A stretch of 64,000 nt of DNA from Ascoidea rubescens DSM 1968 (lineage: Eukaryota; Ascomycota; Saccharomycetes; Ascoideales; Ascoideaceae), in the NCBI RefSeq assembly GCF_001661345.1, contig NW_017962921.1, positions 62,001-126,000 on the forward strand. The letters run 5' to 3'. The notes beneath the pieces were generated by a model. That model saw only the letters and a program-made list of their open reading frames with translations, was not told where the DNA came from and did no database searches. Below are positions 1-7,936 of the stretch, one piece after another (position 1 is the first letter of the stretch; every line of letters starts with the position of its first letter). A program made the translations under genes and the position numbers.

Positions 1-504
1 GATACCTTTATTTCCAAAGCAGATGTGATGCAAAAGATTAAAAATGAATGGTCGCAAAAAAATGGAGTCGGGTTGTGTATTAAATACAACGACAAATACA
101 GAATGGTATTCAAATGCCAATTCCATGGCACAAAAGTAATTACACCAGAGAGTTCAAAACGCCAAAGAAATTCTAAAAAACTTGGATGCAAGTTTGAAAT
201 CAAAGTGAAATTTGTCAAGCTGCTTCAACTGTGGCAAGTGGTAGAAGGCCACAACACACACAATGGACATCTGTATCTATTGTACAAAGAAGACCAGACT
301 ATGCTACGAAAACGTTCACCAGAAGTGAAGAGAATGATTCAGCAAATGGTTAATGCTGGCAAGTATGACACTGCTACTTTGTACAATCTAATTCGACATC
401 ATTTTAATATCCCAATAATAAAAAAGGATTTATTAAACGACATTGCTGCTGCAAAACGTAAATTGAAACTGTCAACACCAACTGATGCAAATAGTGGTCT
501 TTGA
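1..504 (+). CDS. FAR1/WRKY-GCM1-type zinc-finger protein, Mutator-like element N-terminal part (5' end outside window)
   Basis: The frame is open from base 1 to a stop at 502-504, so the true start lies to the left of the window; the first in-window ATG is at 28. The protein shows the FAR1-type DNA-binding pattern: KCQFHG, then GCKFEIKVKF, then WQVVEGHNTHNGH. This gives two Cys and a His-x-x-His set of the WRKY-GCM1 fold. The following helical stretch (RSPEVKRMIQQMVNAG to KKDLLNDIAAAKRK) resembles the linker that precedes the DDE transposase domain in Mutator-like elements. The frame ends there and no DDE domain follows. It could be a truncated transposon gene or a domesticated DNA-binding protein. 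The zinc-finger call is fairly firm; the element assignment is inference. Confidence 0.6.
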   Translation, partial: DTFISKADVMQKIKNEWSQKNGVGLCIKYNDKYRMVFKCQFHGTKVITPESSKRQRNSKKLGCKFEIKVKFVKLLQLWQVVEGHNTHNGHLYLLYKEDQTMLRKRSPEVKRMIQQMVNAGKYDTATLYNLIRHHFNIPIIKKDLLNDIAAAKRKLKLSTPTDANSGL

Positions 505-1168
505 TATATACCACTAATTGATGAAATCCTAAATTATTATTCATGCACTACAAATTGTGCAATTACGAATTCAATATTTATTGCAATGATATGTTTTTGT
601 TAGATGATATTTTATTAGTTTGATAATAGTTTGTATATTGCTGCCCGAGTGAATGACATTGCATCACCAACAGCTACATTTATGTTTCTTTACTCCTTAT
701 ATCTTATATGCTTTATATACCTATCGCAAGATTGTGATTCTCTAATAAATCATTATCAAGCTTTGAAATCACAAATGTTGCGTCATCGTGCACGACCCGC
801 ATCTGTGGTTTACTTTGTTGCTTTTTGACCTCATTTTTTTACCCAACAAATGGCACCAAGCTGCTGAACAATTTTGTCAGCGGGACATTTTTGGTATGTG
901 TGTGCGTGATCACACTCTAATACCTCGTGACTCTGAGCACGTAGTGGGAGGTTTTTTGACCAGGCGCATCTCAGCCATTTCAGGGTCCCATGTTGCTGGT
1001 GTTGTTCACAGCATTATATCTTCATGAACATATAATCAGCAATAATCAGCAACAGCAGCCTCACAGAGTTTGTATTTAAAAGGGGGAGCTTCCTGTGTTT
1101 CAGCTTTTTCATTTTATTTTCCTAGAACTCAAACAATTTGATCGTATTCCATATTTACAGATTTCAAA
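505..1168. other. Intergenic: decayed sequence and INP54 promoter
   Basis: No convincing gene. Short ORFs at 631-828 and 788-1027 have no recognisable domain. The last 110 bases look like a promoter: TATTTAA near 1073 and AGGGG (stress-response-element core) near 1081, then an A/C-rich leader before the ATG at 1169. The part nearest 504 could be decayed remainder of the Mutator-like element, but I see no recognisable transposase motif in it. Confidence 0.5.
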
Positions 1169-2629
1169 ATGGATCAAGAAAAAAGCTACGAGTCGGTTCC
1201 TTTGATTTCCTCAAACCCATCTTCAAGCTCTGCCACAACTTCAATAAATCTTTCTCACAACGAGTCCTCAAATTTATCTTCTACTTTAAAATCAACAATT
1301 TCCTCAAGCAGTATTCATTTGTTTTTATTAACATTTAATTGCGGGAAAAATCCAAATTTATTTCAGAAGAACAACACTCTATTAAATGAGTTGGCCAAAA
1401 AATTACCAGCTTCTCCCTCGTCTTTTTTCGTTTTCAGCTTTCAAGAAATTTGTTCAGTTTTAGAAAGTTTGGTGGATTACGAACAAGTTAATTCCTATTT
1501 GAAAAATGTCACTGATATCTTGATTGAATTTTTAAGTGAACATTACAACTTGAGTTTTGATAAAATTGCTTCAAATTTCATTGGTGCAATCGGCTTGATT
1601 GTTTTATCTCCATTTAAAGACAATTTTAAGAATCTAACATTAAATTATGGGAAATTTTCAACCGGTTATTTATTTTCAAGTTTAAAAGGATCTTGTGGCA
1701 TTAGGCTATCATTCAATCTTAATACCACCAAAAATGAAAAGACGATTTTAACATTTTTAGCCTGTCATTTAACTGCAAATGAGGGGTCACTTAATTGGGA
1801 AAAAAGAAATAAAGATCTTCAGTACATCTTCAATTATCTTAAATTCGACGATAGTTTCACCTCATTAATCGACGATTCGCACTGTTTTATAATGGGGGAT
1901 TTAAATTACAGAGCCACTGCTAATATTTTTAATATCAATGATATTGCTAATATTAATTTCAATGATTTGGATATCCCCAATCTACCCTTGAATACAATTT
2001 TAAATTTGAAAAATCAGTATAATAATAACTTGCTAGATAATTATGACCAGTCATTTTTCAATAGAAAGGATGAATTGACTATTTCTAAGAATAACAATAA
2101 AATATTATCAAATTTTGATGAGCCACCGATAAATTTTAAACCAACATACAAATTCATTATCAATTCCAATGAGTATACAAAAAAAAGAATCCCATCATGG
2201 TGTGATCGAATATTATATTTATCGTATCAGAATAACGATAATAGAGAAGTAATTTCGAGCTATGATTCAGTTCCAAATGTTCATTTATCTGACCATAAAC
2301 CAGTTTATTTGGATATAACCATTCCAAACACACCTCCATTGATTACTGTACCATTATCATTAAGTAGCACAATTGCTTCTACTAGTTCAACTAGGTCTAT
2401 TGCTTCAATTGCTACAACTGGCACAGCTGGTACAACTAGATCGCTTTCAAGACCATTAACCCCATACAACAACGGATATATTCAAACTGCTTCTATTTTG
2501 AACTTTACTACAGATTCGATTATTGGATATGCATTATATGCAATAGAAACAACTAAAGGTAGATTTTTCTTTGGTGTTTTTCTTTTAACTATTTTACTTA
2601 TATCATATTTCAGATCTTTTTTCTTATAA
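1169..2629 (+). CDS. INP54: Inositol polyphosphate 5-phosphatase, tail-anchored (INP54-like)
   Basis: Predicted phosphatidylinositol 4,5-bisphosphate 5-phosphatase acting at the cytosolic face of the ER. The 486-residue protein has the catalytic signatures of the exonuclease/endonuclease/phosphatase fold: FSFQEI (about residue 90, Mg-binding Glu), GDLNYR (about 243), SWCDRILY (about 342) and SDHKPVYLDI (about 372). A hydrophobic segment (about 463-485, FFFGVFLLTILLISYF) followed by a few residues forms a C-terminal tail anchor, as in S. cerevisiae Inp54. A Ser/Thr-rich linker (about 395-440) separates catalytic domain and anchor. It is about 100 residues longer than the 384-residue S. cerevisiae protein, mainly in an N-terminal Ser-rich extension and this linker. 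No SAC or proline-rich domain is present, which separates it from INP51-53. Confidence 0.9.
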   Translation: MDQEKSYESVPLISSNPSSSSATTSINLSHNESSNLSSTLKSTISSSSIHLFLLTFNCGKNPNLFQKNNTLLNELAKKLPASPSSFFVFSFQEICSVLESLVDYEQVNSYLKNVTDILIEFLSEHYNLSFDKIASNFIGAIGLIVLSPFKDNFKNLTLNYGKFSTGYLFSSLKGSCGIRLSFNLNTTKNEKTILTFLACHLTANEGSLNWEKRNKDLQYIFNYLKFDDSFTSLIDDSHCFIMGDLNYRATANIFNINDIANINFNDLDIPNLPLNTILNLKNQYNNNLLDNYDQSFFNRKDELTISKNNNKILSNFDEPPINFKPTYKFIINSNEYTKKRIPSWCDRILYLSYQNNDNREVISSYDSVPNVHLSDHKPVYLDITIPNTPPLITVPLSLSSTIASTSSTRSIASIATTGTAGTTRSLSRPLTPYNNGYIQTASILNFTTDSIIGYALYAIETTKGRFFFGVFLLTILLISYFRSFFL

Positions 2630-2692
2630 GCATTGAGATTAAGAATATTTATTAAAACTAAAATGAAATAAAATGAAATAAATGAAATAAAA

Positions 2693-2741
2693 TGAATATG
2701 GATATAGATATGAATATGAATATGAATATGAATATGAATAT
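2693..2741. repeat. (ATGAAT)n microsatellite
   Basis: Imperfect hexanucleotide array in the 3' region between INP54 and the esterase gene; the reverse strand reads as a meaningless His-Ile repeat ORF. Confidence 0.9.
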
Positions 2742-2836
2742 TATTACTAGCATAGTTTATGTCTTCCAACCTATATAGTATATAGTATACATTATATAGC
2801 TCAATCTCATACCGTATAATAAACCAAGAATTTCGT

Positions 2837-3658
2837 TTAGTTTATTAGCTTTTTGATATGATCATCAGTAACCTCATAACATGTTGGTAGTTTTTTTATG
2901 ATATTATCGGGATATAATTGAGGAAAGTGCTGTTTAATCAAACGCATCATTTCCTTATACAAGAGATACTGCCCATAACCAGATAAATGTAAACCGTCAC
3001 TTGTCAAGGTACTATTGTAGTTGTCTATCATGATACTTCTCAAATCTAAGAAAGGAATGTCATTTTGTTCACAAAGTTCTCTTGCCTGGTTATGATATTG
3101 AAGAACCAAGTCGTTGTCTAAATTGTAACCCTTTTGAACGTCTTCATAGCACATCTTGCTAAAGATTTCAGGAAAATAAACAGGAGAGCCAATGATGATT
3201 AAATTTATGTTTTTTTCTTTTATGAGCTTAATCATTTTGACAAAGTTGCTCCTGACGTCTTTCAAGGATAAGTAAGCATTGTCTTGTGTTGAAGCATCGT
3301 TAGTTCCTCCACTAATGATGATCAATTTCAAATTCTTAACAAACTCATCGTTGTTTAATAAGCTCTCCAAAAGCAACGATATATGGGATGTGTTGTACCC
3401 ACCAAAACCTCTTTGAACAATATCTAATTTTCTTGTGTAAACATGAGCCAAAGCTGAGCCAAAGGTGAAATGGATCTGTTGATTGAAATACTCGGCTTCA
3501 TTTTGGTTGATGTGATTTTTGTCATTGGGGGTGCTATCAGTTGGAGATTCGTGAGAATATGGCAACTGGTTGTAGCAAAATTCCATCAATGAGTCGCCGA
3601 GTAGTAGGAGCTTATCGTAGTTGATCAAATCGACCTTGCTGGGGCTGGAGAGTGTCAT
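2837..3658 (-). CDS. IAH1: Isoamyl acetate-hydrolysing esterase (SGNH/GDSL hydrolase)
   Basis: 273-residue SGNH hydrolase of the Iah1 family, predicted to hydrolyse acetate esters such as isoamyl acetate. Block I is LLLGDSLMEF with the nucleophile Ser at residue 23, block II is the GFGGYN segment, block III is GTNDAS (near 117) and block V is SDGLHLSGYGQYLLYKEM (Asp and His near 221-224). The C-terminus (FPQLYPDNIIKKLP) also follows the Iah1 pattern. The family usually reads GDSITEF; here it is GDSLMEF. There is no signal peptide, so it is likely cytosolic. The start is the ATG at 3658, directly upstream of the Iah1-like YDKLLLLGDS region. A diverged paralogue lies about 1.8 kb away at 5413-6183 on the same strand. 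Confidence 0.88.
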   Translation of the reverse strand: MTLSSPSKVDLINYDKLLLLGDSLMEFCYNQLPYSHESPTDSTPNDKNHINQNEAEYFNQQIHFTFGSALAHVYTRKLDIVQRGFGGYNTSHISLLLESLLNNDEFVKNLKLIIISGGTNDASTQDNAYLSLKDVRSNFVKMIKLIKEKNINLIIIGSPVYFPEIFSKMCYEDVQKGYNLDNDLVLQYHNQARELCEQNDIPFLDLRSIMIDNYNSTLTSDGLHLSGYGQYLLYKEMMRLIKQHFPQLYPDNIIKKLPTCYEVTDDHIKKLIN

Positions 3659-4221
3659 GTTGGACTGGAGATTTGCTAATTACTAATTTGTGCGATCCAC
3701 TCGAGGAAAGTGCCCAACGCATTGTGTTTAAATATTGCAAGCACACAGCAGCTGTAGAAGCCGGTTTTTTCATGTGCTTTTCCAACAGGCTCCAGCTGCT
3801 CGCCGATAAGCGTCTCCACAGCTCTTCCTTTCGACTTTCTCAAAGTCCATGATTCCACGCCCGATGCGGTTTTTCCGGCCCTCCCGGTTGTGACGGCCGC
3901 GGATATTTGCCGGGCGTTGCCGAGGCCGGCCACATCGTGCAACAGAAAACAATAAAAAATGATGTTATAATATACCTATTGGACTTGATGCTTCTTGCAA
4001 ACTTGACAACACCCAAGATACCCCAGTTATTGGTTGGTTTTGACTCGTTCCTTAGTCGAAACAATGCTCAATTGAATACCAAATTACATCCATCGATATG
4101 TCTTCCAGTATGCTCTTGTTTGGTTTTCAGTGATATAAACACATCAACAACTGTCTTCTATCCTATCCATTCATCTGAATCTGCATTCACAAAATAATAA
4201 CTGCTTTGACTCACTTACACA
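3659..4221. promoter_or_regulatory. Divergent intergenic region with a GC-rich block at 3840-3940
   Basis: This region separates the esterase (minus strand) from the small F-box ORF (plus strand). The block 3840-3940 is strikingly GC-rich compared with its surroundings (GGCCGCGG, GCCGGGCG, GAGGCCGGCC) and resembles the GC-rich promoter islands at 38.1-38.5 and 62.2-62.45 kb. Overlapping ORFs on both strands here are composition artefacts. A TGACTCA (Gcn4-type) site lies at 4207-4213, just before the ATG at 4222. Confidence 0.45.
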
Positions 4222-4509
4222 ATGGATATCAATCAACTGTTTTGGAGACAGTATCACAACAATGATGCAAATAAAGTTCAAGTGATACCATCCCAGAAAT
4301 ATCCCATTGACAAGCTTCCTTTTGAGTTGGTCAAGGCAATATTCAATCAATTGCCAATGGACATATTGTGGCTATTCAGCTTATCCAACAGCAATGTGAT
4401 TACGTTTGCAGCATCATCATTACTATTCAGAGGCAACAAATGGCCCATAATCACTAGTTTATATGAACTTGGACTATCCATCAGAATACAACATTTGCTA
4501 GGGCAATAA
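4222..4509 (+). CDS. Possible small F-box protein
   Basis: The 95-residue ORF contains an F-box-like stretch at residues 33-55 (LPFELVKAIFNQLP, then LWLFSLSNS), matching the usual LPxExxxxIFxxLP pattern that binds Skp1. No substrate-binding repeats follow and the protein ends 40 residues later. It may be a genuine short F-box protein, a remnant, or the first exon of a spliced gene; I see no obvious continuation before 4890. I do not recognise an orthologue. Confidence 0.4.
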   Translation: MDINQLFWRQYHNNDANKVQVIPSQKYPIDKLPFELVKAIFNQLPMDILWLFSLSNSNVITFAASSLLFRGNKWPIITSLYELGLSIRIQHLLGQ

Positions 4510-4889
4510 AACGACCACTTTTCTATCTCACGGAAACGGTGCGGTTTCTACAAGTGGGAAGAACAAGTACCAATTTGTAATTTCAAATTGAAGTTATTTT
4601 TATTCCACTCGAGTGGCTGAATAATTTACTAATTACAATGCCATTGAGTGCGATTTTAAATGCTCTCCATTAACAGTGCCTGTCAGTTGAAATTGACAAA
4701 ATTCTAGTGACATGTACAGACTGTTTTTACATTAGTATTTTGTTATCATAAACGGACAGGCACTCCTAAAATAGGTTATCCAGCAGTAAATTTCTAAAAA
4801 CAGGATCTTCATATCCGCACTGTCTCCGTAAGACGGAAAATTGACCTAGTAATAATCCGTTGTGACCTTTGATAACCGATTTCCGGCGG
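4510..4889. other. Intergenic, contains a 10-bp perfect inverted repeat
   Basis: No gene seen. The stretch holds the inverted repeat described at 4675-4764 and a moderately GC-rich segment at 4800-4880. Confidence 0.5.
4675..4764. repeat. Inverted repeat AGTGCCTGTC / GACAGGCACT
   Basis: AGTGCCTGTC at 4675-4684 and its exact reverse complement at 4755-4764 enclose 70 bases. The left arm runs into a second small palindrome (TGTCA, 8 bases, TGACA). It could form a stem-loop in RNA or be a remnant of a small element. Confidence 0.6.
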
Positions 4890-5111
4890 TTAGTTACGAG
4901 TTAATAAGTTTCCGAGAATTCGTTCTAACCGTTCAAATCCGGATGCAACGTTCGAATCAATTAACTCAATTCTTTGATTTAAATCATTGATGTGAGATGC
5001 GTTTGGTGGAATATCAAGTGTCTCTTCGGTATCACTGCCTGTGCTTTTGACGTGAATGCTGTCAGTTTGACAGTCGTCGAATGATGGGTAGAGATTTCTT
5101 CTAGTGCTCAT
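4890..5111 (-). CDS. Small ORF with predicted coiled coil, function unknown
   Basis: A 73-codon ORF from an ATG at 5111. The first half is polar and acidic; the second half (INDLNQRIELIDSNV onward) has heptad-like spacing of hydrophobic residues that suggests a short coiled coil. I do not recognise the family. It may be a real microprotein or a fragment of a larger, decayed gene; coding status is uncertain. Confidence 0.25.
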   Translation of the reverse strand: MSTRRNLYPSFDDCQTDSIHVKSTGSDTEETLDIPPNASHINDLNQRIELIDSNVASGFERLERILGNLLTRN

Positions 5112-5412
5112 GACTATTAGACTTCTCTCTTCTACTGTTTCGTTGTTTTATTTGCTTTCTATATAGCTAGTTAGTGGTCATATTTATATAATCTGATTTC
5201 TAATATTCACCAAGACATTTATGTGTTGAATGTTTTTGCTTAAACACAGTTCTCGTTTCAGAATTGGTTAAGTCTTATATATTTCGTTTGAGGCAACGGA
5301 CCACAATGACCTCACAACCGTCCGAGTTCGGATTGTGTTTTGCGGCCCGTGGGCGTGGTTTCAACGCTTATCTTTATGTCTTTGATTTATGTCTCTAAAT
5401 CACATCTCTTAA
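5112..5412. other. Intergenic, GC-richer segment 5290-5360
   Basis: No gene seen. Within a GC-richer stretch there is an inverted CCGA/TCGG pair (CCGAGTTCGG, 5322-5331), compatible with a zinc-cluster or other dimeric factor site upstream of the small minus-strand ORF. Confidence 0.4.
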
Positions 5413-6183
5413 TTATATATCCTCAAGCTCATCGATAGTTACAAAGTACGATTCGGGTAGCTTTTTGGCAAAATTTTCTGGATGCAAATCTGGAAGCTCG
5501 TTCTTGATTATGCTCAATAATTCCTTGAAAACGAGATATTGACAATAACCAGACAAATGAATTCCATCGCTAGTCAAGTTTTCATCATAGCTTGACATGA
5601 GTGCATTCAAATCCAAGAAAGGAATTCCATGGATTTTGCAAATGCGTCCTAAATTACTGTTATAACTCTCGATTATGCTGTTGTCCAAAAAATAGCCATT
5701 TTCCACATCAGCTAGACAGTATTTCTTGAAGATCTCGGGATAGTATTTGGGCAATCCAAACACAACTAGCTTGATTCCCCTTGCTTTGACCATTCTGATA
5801 ATTTCCTTGATGTTTTTAATATAATCAGGCAACGCACATTGAACATTTTTACAGGTGGAAGAATCATTAGTGCCAACTGTTAAGATCATTAATTTCAAAT
5901 TCTCGGTGAGATTATTCTTCTCAAACAATTTCTTTAGTATTATTTTCAAGTGTAACGAATTGTATCCTGCAAATGCTCGATGAATGATGTCCAATTTTCT
6001 TGAGTAAACATCAACTAAACCAGAGCCCAAGGTAAATTGATTATTTTTTTTTGTAACATCATTTTCGTTATCTAAAATTGCGTATTCATGAGATATGGGC
6101 AACTGTCTAAAGCAAAACTCCATTAAGGAATCACCAAACAATAAAATTTTATCATAGTCTAATATATTATCTGTAACAGTCAT
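5413..6183 (-). CDS. IAH1-like esterase paralogue (SGNH hydrolase)
   Basis: 256-residue SGNH hydrolase related to the neighbour at 2837-3658; by eye roughly 45 percent of residues are shared. It keeps all catalytic blocks: FGDSLMEF (Ser19), GTNDSS, and SDGIHLSGYCQYLVFKEL with the Asp/His pair near 205. The best start is the ATG at 6183 (MTVTDNILDYDKILLFGDSL); a longer frame begins only with a non-ATG codon. Conserved catalytic residues suggest an active enzyme, possibly with different ester preference. The two genes probably come from an old local duplication, since intervening DNA and loops have diverged strongly. Confidence 0.85.
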   Translation of the reverse strand: MTVTDNILDYDKILLFGDSLMEFCFRQLPISHEYAILDNENDVTKKNNQFTLGSGLVDVYSRKLDIIHRAFAGYNSLHLKIILKKLFEKNNLTENLKLMILTVGTNDSSTCKNVQCALPDYIKNIKEIIRMVKARGIKLVVFGLPKYYPEIFKKYCLADVENGYFLDNSIIESYNSNLGRICKIHGIPFLDLNALMSSYDENLTSDGIHLSGYCQYLVFKELLSIIKNELPDLHPENFAKKLPESYFVTIDELEDI

Positions 6184-6943
6184 TTTGGTTTGCAATTGGC
6201 AAAATAACAGGGGAAAGAAAAAAAATTATCTTCTAGCATATACAAGTTGCGAATTCATATATATATATCTACTGCAGCTTATGTTAGCTAATCATATCAG
6301 TATCATCATTAGTAATAATCAGTAGATAAGAAATCACTTGTCTTATTTGGGTACTTTCCGAGATAAACTTGTCAATGAATTAGGCAGTTTAAGGAGATCT
6401 TAAAAGCGATTTCTTATTGGTCAAAATTTTACAGCTGAACTTTTAAATTGTTTTTTGTTTGTTTTTGAATAAAGTATAATCGATATAATTTTTATGACTC
6501 TTGAAACCCGTTCTACCTTTCAACTTCCTTCTTCCACTAAAAGTTTTCATTCAAGCCTTCAGAAAGACATTAATTATTTTGAAGCAATTGTCATCCACAT
6601 ATTCCAACTCAAGGTGTAAATGGTACTTTTAAGATACCCACAAAAGTTGATGGCCTGCAAACCCCAAAAATGAGCACGCGGTAAATTTAGGCACGGCTCG
6701 ATAAAAAAGTCCCTTTTATTCACTTCCTGTTTTCTCAATTAGTATTTCAAAGGTGCGCTTTAGAGCCCTACCAAAACGCTTCTAAAACCCCTCTCAAAAC
6801 GAAGATGGCACAAATTTCATTTCCAAGTGTCAACAAAAACATGTTTATTCTTCCATTTTGAGATCCAAAAAAGGAAGACTTGCTGCCAATTGTCTAACAA
6901 CCGATGCTCCCCTAATTGTAGTTTTGCTAATTTCAACTAAACA
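6184..6943. other. Intergenic, no gene recognised
   Basis: AT-rich upstream region of the esterase paralogue. It includes AT-only runs near 6260-6275 and A/T-rich leader-like sequence. I see no RNA gene or repeat worth naming. Confidence 0.5.
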
Positions 6944-7308
6944 TTAGGAATGATCATAATTCCGATTTGCCATTTTTCTCTCTGACTTGGGTAGCTTGTC
7001 TGCTAAATAACGGCTGTATTGAATATATGCCTGGGTCAATGAATAACAATCCATCAAACAGTTTTCATAGAAAAAAAGTGACTTCAAATGAGTATCAAAA
7101 ATAGCTTCCATCAGAAACCAACACAAGAACACCTTCCTCTTTGATATATATTTCCAGTAAATATCCTTCTTCCACAGAAAAAACAAGAAATCGACCAAAA
7201 AAGCAAGAACTGAAGATAATAATAATTATTTTCTACTTTCAGCAGGTGAATCCCACTTACCAAATCAGGCAACTGCTCTTGTAGCACGTTTTCAACTGGC
7301 AAATTCAT
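6944..7308 (-). CDS. Possible small spliced gene, function unknown
   Basis: An ATG at 7308 opens a short frame (MNLPVENVLQEQLPDL) that runs into GTAAGT (donor at 7260 on the minus strand); CTTCAG follows about 50 bases later. Downstream a different frame encodes about 80 residues with a hydrophobic start and a basic end (YIQYSRYLADKLPKSERK). The simplest donor/acceptor pair does not join these two frames, so either another acceptor is used or the two pieces are unrelated. I do not recognise the protein. Confidence 0.25.
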
Positions 7309-7936
7309 TTTGACTCACTTTCATACTACTTTTCCTTGCAAAACGAATCCGTTATTCTAAGTTGGCTGGGCTTGTTATATCATGAGGATCATAAGAGCCT
7401 GGTGAACTTCATTATACCAATTAGTGGAGTTCTTATTATAAACGTGCTTGAAGTTTATTGCATGTATCTAAGCTTTAAAAAGCATTTTTTTTTTTTATTG
7501 AAAAATTTCCCACTAAAAACATACCAGAAACATCTAGGTACATATTCTCACCGTTCTGGCTCCGTTAAAACTCTTAATCCGAAATTAGGTTTTTGATTTT
7601 GGCCAAATTAACTATTATTTTTTTTTTCTTCTAGCTTTTTTTCTTTATCACCACTTTATTCAACTTATTCGAATTTATTCTCGCTACTAACAATTGAATT
7701 GGTAATGATGTTGTTTTTATTTCGCTCACATTTTATGATTTCTATAGGTCTTTATAATTAATATTCTATATCGATCGGTTTTGTATATAAGCTCGATGTT
7801 TTCTGTTGTCTATTTGAAAGAATTATTACTGTTTTATTTTTATATGGTTATATTTCATTGAGATCAATCTAGTAATTCAACAATTTAATTACAATCCATT
7901 ATTCTATTTAGTAATTAATTCAATAGCTATTTCAAA
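7309..7936. promoter_or_regulatory. PHO89 upstream region
   Basis: Region between the uncertain small gene and PHO89. It contains one Pho4-type low-affinity core AACGTG (CACGTT on the other strand) at 7441-7446, a TGACTCA at 7311-7317, and TACTAAC at 7684-7690, which could be a branch point of a 5' UTR intron ending at TATAG near 7747. None is decisive. An ORF at 7336-7596 shows no domain and probably is not coding. Confidence 0.35.

Noticed and set aside
3652-3952. ORFs on both strands in the GC-rich block upstream of the esterase
   Set aside because: Mutually overlapping, no motif; a GC-composition artefact in a promoter.
7336-7596. 86-codon plus-strand ORF upstream of PHO89
   Set aside because: No domain, low complexity, and placed where the promoter should be.
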